A stretch of DNA of 34,945 nucleotides from a virus. Where the stretch lies: positions 1-34,945 of the IMG/VR virus record IMGVR_UViG_3300021952_000018; one strand, written 5' to 3'. A model generated the notes under the pieces. It searched no databases and was not told the DNA's origin. It was given only the letters and a program-made list of their open reading frames with translations. A program made the translations under genes and the position numbers. Of this stretch, positions 29,554 through 34,945 are shown in pieces. The first letter of the stretch is position 1, and each line of letters starts with the position of its first letter.

Positions 29554-29913
29554 ATGAATGAAAATATGGCTTTGTTTGCCGCAACCATGTTGCACAGCGC
29601 AACAAATACACATTTCTTTCATTGGTCTACTAATTCCTATGCCCAACACAAGGCTTTAGGCAATTATTACGATGAAATTGTCGAACTTGTAGATGACCTA
29701 ATAGAAGCCTATATGGGCTGCTATGACCAGTTAAAAACCTTCCCAAGCGTATACCACCAGCCAAAAGAAGCTGTTAAGTATATGGAATCATTGAAGAAAT
29801 TTGTGGATGAAGCACGCCAAGATTTGCCGCAAGAAACACAAATACAAAACATTGTTGATGAAATCGCCCAACTAATTGACTCAACCCTTTACAAACTACG
29901 CTTTTTAAAATAA
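29554..29913 (+). CDS. DUF5856-like, ferritin/Dps-type helical protein
   Basis: A 119-residue protein with the pattern ATNTHFFHWSTNSYAQHKAL followed by GNYYDEIVELVDDLIEAYMG, and helical later parts (AVKYMESLKKFVDEARQD; IVDEIAQLIDSTLYKLRFL). This fits a phage family (DUF5856) whose helical bundle recalls Dps, including HW and H..LG..Y..I..L.D...E. In Dps such residues form a ferroxidase site; here His and Glu are partly retained, but iron binding is not shown. It may protect or coat DNA, or be packaged. The ribosome site is AAAGG. Confidence 0.7.
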   Translation: MNENMALFAATMLHSATNTHFFHWSTNSYAQHKALGNYYDEIVELVDDLIEAYMGCYDQLKTFPSVYHQPKEAVKYMESLKKFVDEARQDLPQETQIQNIVDEIAQLIDSTLYKLRFLK

Positions 29914-29922
29914 GGAATTACC

Positions 29923-30120
29923 ATGCCACTCGATAAATCAGGAAGCAAAGAATCTGTAGGCAAAAACATTAAAGCCGAAGAAAAAGCTGGTCGCCCTAAA
30001 AAGCAGGCCGTGGCAATTGCTTTGAATGTAGAACGCGATAACGCCAAAGGCAAGCGCAAAGCTGCATTAGAAGAAGCCTATGGTCGTTTCTTAGGCAAGC
30101 GTGACGCAGAAAAGATGTAA
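29923..30120 (+). CDS. Small basic protein, DUF6496-like
   Basis: A 65-residue protein of the layout PLDKSGSKESVGKNIKAEEK then AGRPKKQAVAIALNVERD, a common short phage pattern (SGSKxAxGxNIKxExxAGxPxKQAVAIA). The rest is basic and helical (KGKRKAALEEAYGRFLGKRD). Its role is unknown; the high positive charge suggests DNA binding or a virion-internal place. The ribosome site is AAGGAATTACC. It follows the DUF5856-like gene by nine bases. Confidence 0.72.
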   Translation: MPLDKSGSKESVGKNIKAEEKAGRPKKQAVAIALNVERDNAKGKRKAALEEAYGRFLGKRDAEKM

Positions 30121-30122
30121 TC

Positions 30123-30287
30123 ATGGCAATTACATTACCATCTGTGGTGGGTCACAAAAACAAAAAACCCCAAGAAGAAGCGGTCAGCGGCAAAGATGAC
30201 ATTCTCAATAAAAAGATGAATGAACGCATGAAGCGTAAAGCCATGATTCAAGCGCAATTTAATAAGTTTCAGAAGGACATTGCATAA
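30123..30287 (+). CDS. Small basic protein, 54 residues
   Basis: The ATG at 30123 follows two bases after the previous stop, and the stop overlaps the next ATG by one base. The sequence begins MAITLPSVVGHKNKKPQEEA and ends with a basic Met-rich helix (LNKKMNERMKRKAMIQAQFN). It lies between two related small or virion-type genes in one coupled run. No family is recognised. The tight spacing and basic composition, as in the neighbour before it, support it being real. Confidence 0.6.
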   Translation: MAITLPSVVGHKNKKPQEEAVSGKDDILNKKMNERMKRKAMIQAQFNKFQKDIA

Positions 30288-31285
30288 TGGAATTTGCCGA
30301 CAAACTCGCAGAACTTCTACGCTTAAATGATGAGAATAAAGCGTATGTCGGTTATCCACAAATGCAAGTAGGTTTAACTAAACCTAGACAAGCTGGCGCA
30401 GTTACAGGCTTTTTAGAGGCTGCAACAGGTTTGCCATCTATGCAAGCAAAAAACCCAATTACAGACCCTAATTATGCGGCTTACGAACAGGGTCAAAATT
30501 ACGGTGAATTAGCAAACGCAGCATTAATGGCAGCGCCAGGCATGGCAATGTTAGCAAAAAATCCACAAGTATTAGCAAGGGCAGCCAGTCCGTTGTATCG
30601 CCCACAAGTTACTACAGAAGCAGCAGTAACCCCTAGCAAAACCCTTTTAAACGCATCCGGCAATCCTGAAGCTGAACTATTAAGCCGTCAGCGTTACGAA
30701 ACAGCAGCCAGCCCATCATTGTTGCGTGATGTTGCTGAAAGACAAGGATTTTGGGAAGGCGAAAGCAATCCATTATTCGTAGCTAAAGCGCAAAGAACTT
30801 TGAATGTAGGCAAAAACCCTGCATTATTGAAAGATGTAGCCCAGACCGCGGAAAACCTAGAACAAGCAGGTGCAGCGGTAACTAGAGTTACTCCATTACC
30901 TTATGGCAACTTATCCAAAGGCAACGCAGCATTACTAACCAGAAACGGCAAACCTTTAACTAATGAAGACATTAAAGAGTTAAATAAAGCATTAGGCGGT
31001 TTTGGCGATACTGTGGTCCAGCACAGGGCCGGCGGTGAAGGATTGATATTTAAAGGCGGTTGGGATGATTCTGTAAGCCTGCAAGAAATGGTAGACAAAG
31101 CCAAAGGAACTATCCCAGGTTTAAAAATTAAGCCAGCATTATCTACAGAAGGGATTGACCGCAAATATTTTGAACGCCCTGATTATCCACAGATGGGCGC
31201 GACACCAAGGGAAGCCAACCGTCAAGGTCAGCTTACCAAGGCATTTGATGAGATATTGAAAGCTAAAGGGTATCGGCAGGAGTAA
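30287..31285 (+). CDS. Ala-rich protein of unknown function, possible virion component
   Basis: A 332-residue protein. The N-terminal third has GLTKPRQAGAVTGFLEAATG, DPNYAAYEQGQNYGELANAA and a hydrophobic helix LMAAPGMAMLAKN, a pattern found in phage proteins that may be packaged and carried into the cell. The middle is Ala/Leu/Gln rich (PALLKDVAQTAENLEQAGAA). The C-terminal part has a more compact alpha/beta look (DTVVQHRAGGEGLIFKGGWD; IPGLKIKPALSTEGIDR) and may be a separate domain. No catalytic signature was identified. It ends against the XRE regulator, overlapping its 3' end by 23 bases. Confidence 0.5.
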   Translation: MEFADKLAELLRLNDENKAYVGYPQMQVGLTKPRQAGAVTGFLEAATGLPSMQAKNPITDPNYAAYEQGQNYGELANAALMAAPGMAMLAKNPQVLARAASPLYRPQVTTEAAVTPSKTLLNASGNPEAELLSRQRYETAASPSLLRDVAERQGFWEGESNPLFVAKAQRTLNVGKNPALLKDVAQTAENLEQAGAAVTRVTPLPYGNLSKGNAALLTRNGKPLTNEDIKELNKALGGFGDTVVQHRAGGEGLIFKGGWDDSVSLQEMVDKAKGTIPGLKIKPALSTEGIDRKYFERPDYPQMGATPREANRQGQLTKAFDEILKAKGYRQE

Positions 31286-31735
31286 AGTCAATTACTTTGT
31301 ATTTATTTTGCAACCAAGGGGTAGACACTAAATGCTTGCCCTTTGGCGGTTCATTAAAATACAGTAAATAAGCCTGTTCGTATTCTTCCCTAGATTTCAG
31401 TATTGCTTTGGCAGCATTAGAACTATTGCCAGGGTAATGCGATAAATACGATTCGCAGGCCAACTCTACAGATTTTGGCGCAGGAAAAGCATCATTTTCC
31501 CAGCGATTGTAAGTAACCCTATGCACGCCCAGCAATTCAGCAGCTTTTTCTTGAGATACCCCTAGTATCTGTCGCCATCGTTTAATGTCATAAGTCATGT
31601 AACCCCCTATTAAATTCTTGTAAATACTGCAAAATCGGCACGGCCTTGTAGGCGCTGGAATGGTTGCGTTGGATAATGTTGGCGGTTTGTTCGCTATAAA
31701 TTTCCACGATTGCTTTATTGGTCAATTTATCCACA
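30352..31735. other. Cluster of three exact DnaA-box 9-mers, possible origin region
   Basis: TTATCCACA occurs exactly at 30352-30360, 31183-31191 and 31727-31735, all in the same orientation, within 1.4 kb. I found no other exact copy by eye. All three lie inside coding sequence, so codon use could explain them, and no AT-rich unwinding element or iteron array was seen beside them. Confidence 0.3.
31263..31598 (-). CDS. XRE-family helix-turn-helix regulator
   Basis: A 111-residue protein with an N-terminal Cro/CI HTH at about 5-45: IKRWRQILGVSQEKAAELLG followed by VHRVTYNRWENDAFPAP, with SQEKAAELLGV as the first pair of helices and RVTYNRWE as the recognition helix. The C-terminal half is helical with many aromatic residues (YEQAYLLYFNEPPKG) and lacks a LexA-type peptidase site. 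It is the last gene of the leftward unit from 32552 and faces the Ala-rich gene. It could control the shared palindrome or the late promoter. The ribosome site is TAGGGGGTT. Confidence 0.78.
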   Translation of the reverse strand: MTYDIKRWRQILGVSQEKAAELLGVHRVTYNRWENDAFPAPKSVELACESYLSHYPGNSSNAAKAILKSREEYEQAYLLYFNEPPKGKHLVSTPWLQNKYKVIDFTPADTL

Positions 31736-31770
31736 ATTACCCATGACGCTGTTTTGTTTAATGAAGTCAT
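31588..31770 (-). CDS. Small conserved early protein, 60 residues
   Basis: A small alpha/beta protein: WVIVDKLTNKAIVEIYSEQTA, then NHSSAYKAVPILQYLQEFN. The pattern WVIVDKxTGKxVxE...YKxxPxxxYLxxLN is one I recognise from several short phage proteins of unknown role. It is possibly a compact two-strand, two-helix fold. AGGGGAATCAC is the ribosome site. It overlaps the XRE gene start by 11 bases. A DnaA-box match (31727-31735) lies in the codons for VDK. Confidence 0.64.
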   Translation of the reverse strand: MTSLNKTASWVIVDKLTNKAIVEIYSEQTANIIQRNHSSAYKAVPILQYLQEFNRGLHDL

Positions 31771-31779
31771 GTGATTCCC

Positions 31780-31935
31780 CTAGATATTTTTAGAATAAAC
31801 GGAATAGGTATACCCATCTTTTTTAGCGTTTAATTCATCCGCTACTTCTTGGGCTTGGCTTTCAAAGTAATACAAAGTGGTTGAAATGCCACATAAACCT
31901 TCAGCGCTAATACATTTAATAAAATATGCGTTCAT
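31780..31935 (-). CDS. Small early protein, 51 residues
   Basis: The ATG at 31935 has AAGGGGAAAACAA upstream; an in-frame TTG ten codons earlier would run over this ribosome site and overlap the preceding gene. The sequence MNAYFIKCISAEGLCGISTT, then YYFESQAQEVADELNAKKDG and YTYSVYSKNI has the beta-helix-beta look of short regulator-like or inhibitor proteins. Three aromatic residues end the chain. No family is recognised. It is in the same unit as the XRE gene. Confidence 0.6.
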   Translation of the reverse strand: MNAYFIKCISAEGLCGISTTLYYFESQAQEVADELNAKKDGYTYSVYSKNI

Positions 31936-31946
31936 TTGTTTTCCCC

Positions 31947-32552
31947 TTAAGCGTAAGCAGTCCAATGTGATTCTTTAAAAATTGGTTTACCTTCAATAAC
32001 GGTAACTGGTTCAATCTTCCATGCGCTAGAAAAGCTATTAACCTTGAAATGCGCTTCTGATGTTTCAGAGTATTTTTGAATCAATTTTTTAAATGGTTTG
32101 CCGATAAACTTGCCAGGCGCAGGAACACAATTACCTTGCAAATAACCATCTGATTCGCTAAATCTGCCAATTTCGCACACAGTAGCGGTTTTGCCGGAAA
32201 CAGCAATTACTTCGTAGTAATCAATATTGGTCTGGTCATAGCCCCAAGATGATTTAAAAATATCACCAACTTTAACGCCATGATTGGCTGAAGCTGCAAT
32301 ACGGTCAGCTTTAATTTTGGCCTTGCGTTCTGCCCTGTCAGCAACATTCTTAAATGTGCGCACAACTTCAGTATTGCGTTGTTCTGCATTTTTAAAGCGA
32401 TAGTGCCATGTAGGCTTAACTGCGCGGCCTACGAAACAAATAGCTGCACAAACTGGCGCTTCTTTGTAGTAAACCTGAACACCTAAGTCTTGGTCATCCC
32501 AAGATAATTCGTAACCTTCTGGAATGTAGCGTTTGTCTTGAATGTTGTTCAT
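31947..32552 (-). CDS. GYDQTN-type conserved early protein
   Basis: A 201-residue protein. The first 100 residues include an aromatic and basic region (CFVGRAVKPTWHYRFKN) and a charged helix (RTFKNVADRAERKAKIKADR). The middle holds VGDIFKSSWGYDQTNIDYYE followed by VIAVSGKTATVCEIG, the SWGYDQTNxxxYxV segment recurrent in phage and plasmid proteins of unknown role, predicted as a small beta barrel. Being first after the palindrome promoter, it should be made early and strongly. The AAAGGGGAA ribosome site is of the early type. It might interact with nucleic acid, but this is a guess. Confidence 0.68.
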   Translation of the reverse strand: MNNIQDKRYIPEGYELSWDDQDLGVQVYYKEAPVCAAICFVGRAVKPTWHYRFKNAEQRNTEVVRTFKNVADRAERKAKIKADRIAASANHGVKVGDIFKSSWGYDQTNIDYYEVIAVSGKTATVCEIGRFSESDGYLQGNCVPAPGKFIGKPFKKLIQKYSETSEAHFKVNSFSSAWKIEPVTVIEGKPIFKESHWTAYA

Positions 32553-32600
32553 GTAAATTCCCCTTTAAATAAACATTGATAAGTTACTGCATGACTCCAA

Positions 32601-32641
32601 TGTAACAGATTGCTACAGTATTTGTATAGGGACATACCCTA
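32601..32641 (-). promoter_or_regulatory. Leftward early promoter and operators, second copy
   Basis: The palindrome TAGGG-ACATA-CCCTA (32627-32641) is joined on the minus strand to a -10 box TATACA (32628-32623), as at 22585-22604. Just downstream is a quasi-palindrome TGTAACA-GAT-TGCTACA (32601-32617; six of seven positions match), which would cover the start of transcription. The -35 region is poor (ATAAAA at 17 bases), suggesting use of an activator or a different spacing. It drives the unit that starts at 32552. Confidence 0.6.
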
Positions 32642-32664
32642 ATATTTTTATATCTGTTGTTTTT

Positions 32665-32693
32665 TTGCAATTGATGTAGAATCTGCCTATACA
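32665..32693 (+). promoter_or_regulatory. Late promoter before the terminase genes
   Basis: TTGCAA (32665-32670), exactly 17 bases, then TATACA (32688-32693) form a good sigma70-type promoter pointing at the small terminase (ATG 32714). The transcript would start at about 32700, leaving a leader of about 14 bases with GAGAATG-like ribosome-site sequence. It diverges from the leftward early promoter; the operators lie about 25-65 bases upstream. Confidence 0.7.
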
Positions 32694-32713
32694 AATCAAC
32701 CACTTGAGAATGT

Positions 32714-33034
32714 ATGACATCTAAAGTAGAACAAACTAGAAAGAAAACAGGCGGCAGACAAGCTGGAACGCCTAATAAGGTCACTCAAGAGGCCAGAGAG
32801 GCCGTTAGGGCATTGCTTGATGCTAACCTGCCATATCTTCAGACATGGCTTCAAAACACCGCAGAAGGCTTATTTGATGACCAGTCTGGAAAATGGATTG
32901 TTCCACCTAATCCTGGTAAAGCCTGCGATATTGTTCAAAACATGGTTGAGTATGCTGTGCCTAAACTTGCGAGGACTGAAGTTGTAGGCGATGAAAAGAC
33001 TCCTGTCCGTATGGTGGTGTCTTGGAAGAAATAA
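32714..33034 (+). CDS. Small terminase subunit (candidate)
   Basis: A 106-residue protein directly before the large terminase and overlapping its TTG start by 13 bases. The N-terminus is basic (KVEQTRKKTGGRQAGTPNKV) with the GRxxGTPNKxT pattern of phage terminase-type DNA-binding proteins, followed by a helix (TQEAREAVRALLDANLPYLQTWL) and an oligomerisation-type middle. The C-terminus (PKLARTEVVGDEKTPVRMVV) matches a frequent ending. It recognises the packaging site and stimulates the large subunit. The call rests mainly on position and N-terminal pattern. Confidence 0.76.
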   Translation: MTSKVEQTRKKTGGRQAGTPNKVTQEAREAVRALLDANLPYLQTWLQNTAEGLFDDQSGKWIVPPNPGKACDIVQNMVEYAVPKLARTEVVGDEKTPVRMVVSWKK

Positions 33035-34386
33035 TCCAAGAAGTCGAACTCGACTATAAACCCAGAGATGTATTCTTAGATTTTCACGACAGAACCCAAA
33101 GGTGGGCTGTCATAGTAGCCCATCGGCGTTGCGGTAAAACAGTATCTTGTTTGAACGATATGATATTTCGCGCCCTAATAGAGGGCAAAGAAGACGGTAG
33201 ATACGCTTATGTTGCACCATATTACAGCCAAGCAAAGAATGTAGCCTGGGACTACCTGTTACGCTTTAGTAAGCCTGTAATGGCTAAAGCTAATCAATCA
33301 GAACTATGGGTGGAATTAATAAATGGCGCAAGGATTAGGTTGTTTGGTGCTGATAATGCTGACTCTTTACGAGGTTTATACCTTGATGGGATTGTCCTAG
33401 ATGAATATGCAGATATGCGCCCTCGTATTTGGGGCGAGATTATTCGGCCTTTGTTGGCAGACCGAAACGGACTTAATGGATTTAAGACCTGGGCTGTTTT
33501 CATCGGAACGCCTAAAGGTCATAACGCCTTCTTCGATATATACAATAACGCCACCAAAGACCCTGATTGGTATGTAAAAGTATTAAGGGCCAGCCAGACT
33601 GGCTTATTACCGCAGGCAGAATTAGACGATGCTAGAAAGGTAATGTCAGAAGACCAGTATCTTCAAGAGATGGAGTGCGATTTTGAATCGGCAATCTTGG
33701 GCGCGTATTTTGGTAAAGAGATGCGCCAACTGACAGACCAAGGCAGGATTCGCGATATTGAATATGACCCTATGTTTCCTGTGCATACAGCATGGGACTT
33801 GGGCTATTCAGATGACACCGCTATTTGGTTCTTCCAAGTCGTGCATGGCGAGATTCGCTGCCTTGATTACCACTACTCCAATGGTCAGCCGGTGGCATTT
33901 TATGCGGGCGTAATCCAATCAAGAGAAAAAGAACGCGGCTACAAATACGGTTATCACTACCTTCCACATGATGCCAGGGCAAAGACACTTGCATCAAATA
34001 GGTCGGTAATTGAACAACTTTCTGACAAAATTGCGTTAAAATCATTAAAAATTGTGCCAAATTTATCACTTCAAGATGGAATTCAAGCAAGCCGACTAGC
34101 ATTGACTAGAACTTGGTTTGACCATAAGTGCGAAGATGGCATTGAATGTTTACGGCAATACCAGCGTGAGTATGATGAGGACAAAAAAGTCTTTAGGGAT
34201 AAACCTAGACATGATTGGACTTCTCACGGTGCAGACGCATTTAGATACCTTTCAATCGTCTGGAAAGATGAAGCACGAATAGCGCAAAAGGATGACCCAA
34301 TTAGGGGTCTGTTTGTAGGACAAACTGATGTATCGCTTAATGACCTTTGGAAAGATACCAAGGTCAAGACGGCAGGGAGAATTTGA
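33022..34386 (+). CDS. Large terminase subunit (packaging ATPase and nuclease)
   Basis: A 454-residue motor protein. The ATPase has Walker A AHRRCGKT (33-40) and Walker B IVLDEYAD (Asp127, Glu128), with a GTPKG motor-type motif at 162-166. The nuclease has TAWDLGYSDDTAIWF (Asp259), LPHDARAK and SHGADAFRYLS with the last Asp. It cuts concatemers and pumps DNA into the procapsid through the portal. The start is TTG at 33022, the first usable codon, with a poor ribosome site; coupling to the overlapping small terminase would explain its use. It overlaps the portal start by one base. Confidence 0.92.
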   Translation: MEEIIQEVELDYKPRDVFLDFHDRTQRWAVIVAHRRCGKTVSCLNDMIFRALIEGKEDGRYAYVAPYYSQAKNVAWDYLLRFSKPVMAKANQSELWVELINGARIRLFGADNADSLRGLYLDGIVLDEYADMRPRIWGEIIRPLLADRNGLNGFKTWAVFIGTPKGHNAFFDIYNNATKDPDWYVKVLRASQTGLLPQAELDDARKVMSEDQYLQEMECDFESAILGAYFGKEMRQLTDQGRIRDIEYDPMFPVHTAWDLGYSDDTAIWFFQVVHGEIRCLDYHYSNGQPVAFYAGVIQSREKERGYKYGYHYLPHDARAKTLASNRSVIEQLSDKIALKSLKIVPNLSLQDGIQASRLALTRTWFDHKCEDGIECLRQYQREYDEDKKVFRDKPRHDWTSHGADAFRYLSIVWKDEARIAQKDDPIRGLFVGQTDVSLNDLWKDTKVKTAGRI

Positions 34387-34945
34387 TGGCAAACGGCAAA
34401 GCAACGGTTAATAAGACTTACGAGGATTGGTATAAAACAATCGCTGGATATGAACGCAGCTATAAGCGTTGGGAAGCCAGAGTGGACAGAATCGTTAAAA
34501 AGTATAAAGACGATAGCCGTTATGACCGCAATCCTAATGCCAGGTTCAATATCCTTTGGTCAAATGTCCAAACAATCCAGCCAGCTATTTTTGCTAGACT
34601 GCCACGCCCTGATGTAAGCCGCCGATTCCGCGATAACGACCCAATTGGTCGAGTTGCTTCCCTAATGTTAGAACGCGCCTTAGAGTTTGAATTAGAACAT
34701 TATGGTGACTACAAATCCGCTATGAATAATGCGGTGTTAGACCGTTTATTGGGTGGTCGTGGTCAAGCGTGGATTCGTTACGAACCGCACTTTAAGGGCA
34801 TGGATTCTGAAGATATGCCGGAAGATGGCGTAGAAGTAACCGAAGATTCAGACGAAGCCGAAACAATGGATGCAGAGGCCATTGAAAACAAAGACGAAAT
34901 TGAATACGAGTGCGCACCAATTGACTATGTTCATTGGAAAGGCTT
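34386..34945 (+). CDS. Portal protein, N-terminal part (runs off the end, continues at position 1)
   Basis: The true start of the portal gene, ATG at 34386, shares one base with the terminase stop (TGATG), and the frame is open to the end of the window. The translation begins MANGKATVNKTYEDWYKTIA, then RYDRNPNARFNILWSNVQTI and QPAIFARLPRPDVSRRFRD, the N-terminal pattern of P22-class podovirus portals (NILWSNVQ...PxxxxRxPxPDV). Codons 144 onward repeat the start of the window, so codon 144 equals position 1, and the full protein has about 755 residues. An acidic insert with Glu and Asp follows. Confidence 0.9.
   Translation, partial: MANGKATVNKTYEDWYKTIAGYERSYKRWEARVDRIVKKYKDDSRYDRNPNARFNILWSNVQTIQPAIFARLPRPDVSRRFRDNDPIGRVASLMLERALEFELEHYGDYKSAMNNAVLDRLLGGRGQAWIRYEPHFKGMDSEDMPEDGVEVTEDSDEAETMDAEAIENKDEIEYECAPIDYVHWKG
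34815..34945. repeat. Right copy of the 131-base terminal overlap
   Basis: The same 131 bases as 1-131, with C34818 for G4 and G34942 for A128. Removing one copy gives a circle of 34,814 bases in which the portal gene is intact. Confidence 0.93.

Overview
The window is a nearly complete, circularly closing genome of a small tailed phage of podovirus type. The last 131 bases repeat the first 131 with two mismatches, and the portal gene runs across the join, so the unique genome is about 34,814 bp. Small and large terminase, a P22-size portal with a C-terminal coiled coil, scaffold, capsid, a short-tail connector set, ejection-type proteins and tail fibres, with no tape measure or sheath, point to a short tail. 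The lysis set, with a two-component spanin including an embedded outer-membrane lipoprotein, points to a Gram-negative host. The moderately AT-rich DNA and gene families fit a freshwater proteobacterial (perhaps betaproteobacterial) host, but the sequence does not prove this. No integrase, tRNA, DNA or RNA polymerase, CRISPR array or insertion sequence was seen.

Layout. The late block is on the + strand: it starts at a good sigma70-type promoter (32665-32693), runs through terminase and portal, crosses the join, and continues through fibre, glycosyltransferase-like, scaffold, capsid, connector, ejection and fibre genes to the lysis cassette, ending at 21822. Genes are packed with 1-4 base overlaps. 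Early genes form small blocks on both strands: leftward 22464-21809; leftward 24723-22822 (RecB-type exonuclease, SSB-like protein, ERF annealing protein); rightward 24850-27924 (Cro/CI-like regulator, exported protein, replication-type protein, two nucleases); leftward 29219-27913 (metallophosphoesterase, SprT-like protein); rightward 29262-31285 (VRR-NUC, DUF5856-like, small basic proteins); and leftward 32552-31263 (ending with an XRE regulator).

Control. Two leftward early promoters, at about 22600 and 32630, carry the same palindrome (TAGGG-N5-CCCTA) abutting a TATAYA -10 box. A separate perfect palindrome lies between the recombination block and the divergent regulator gene, whose mRNA appears nearly leaderless. 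Many early genes share an AAGGGGA ribosome site, whereas most virion genes with their own site have AGGAGA or AAGGA.

Most notable are two gene-free stretches rich in predicted RNA structure: 22622-22821, with a three-way junction, and 25129-25462, with about eight helices, two of which have the identical loop TTAAATGG. A third element, a promoter-proximal leader with a long-range stem followed by a U-tract, precedes the gene at 22464. These match no RNA family I recognise and are the best candidates for undescribed biology here.
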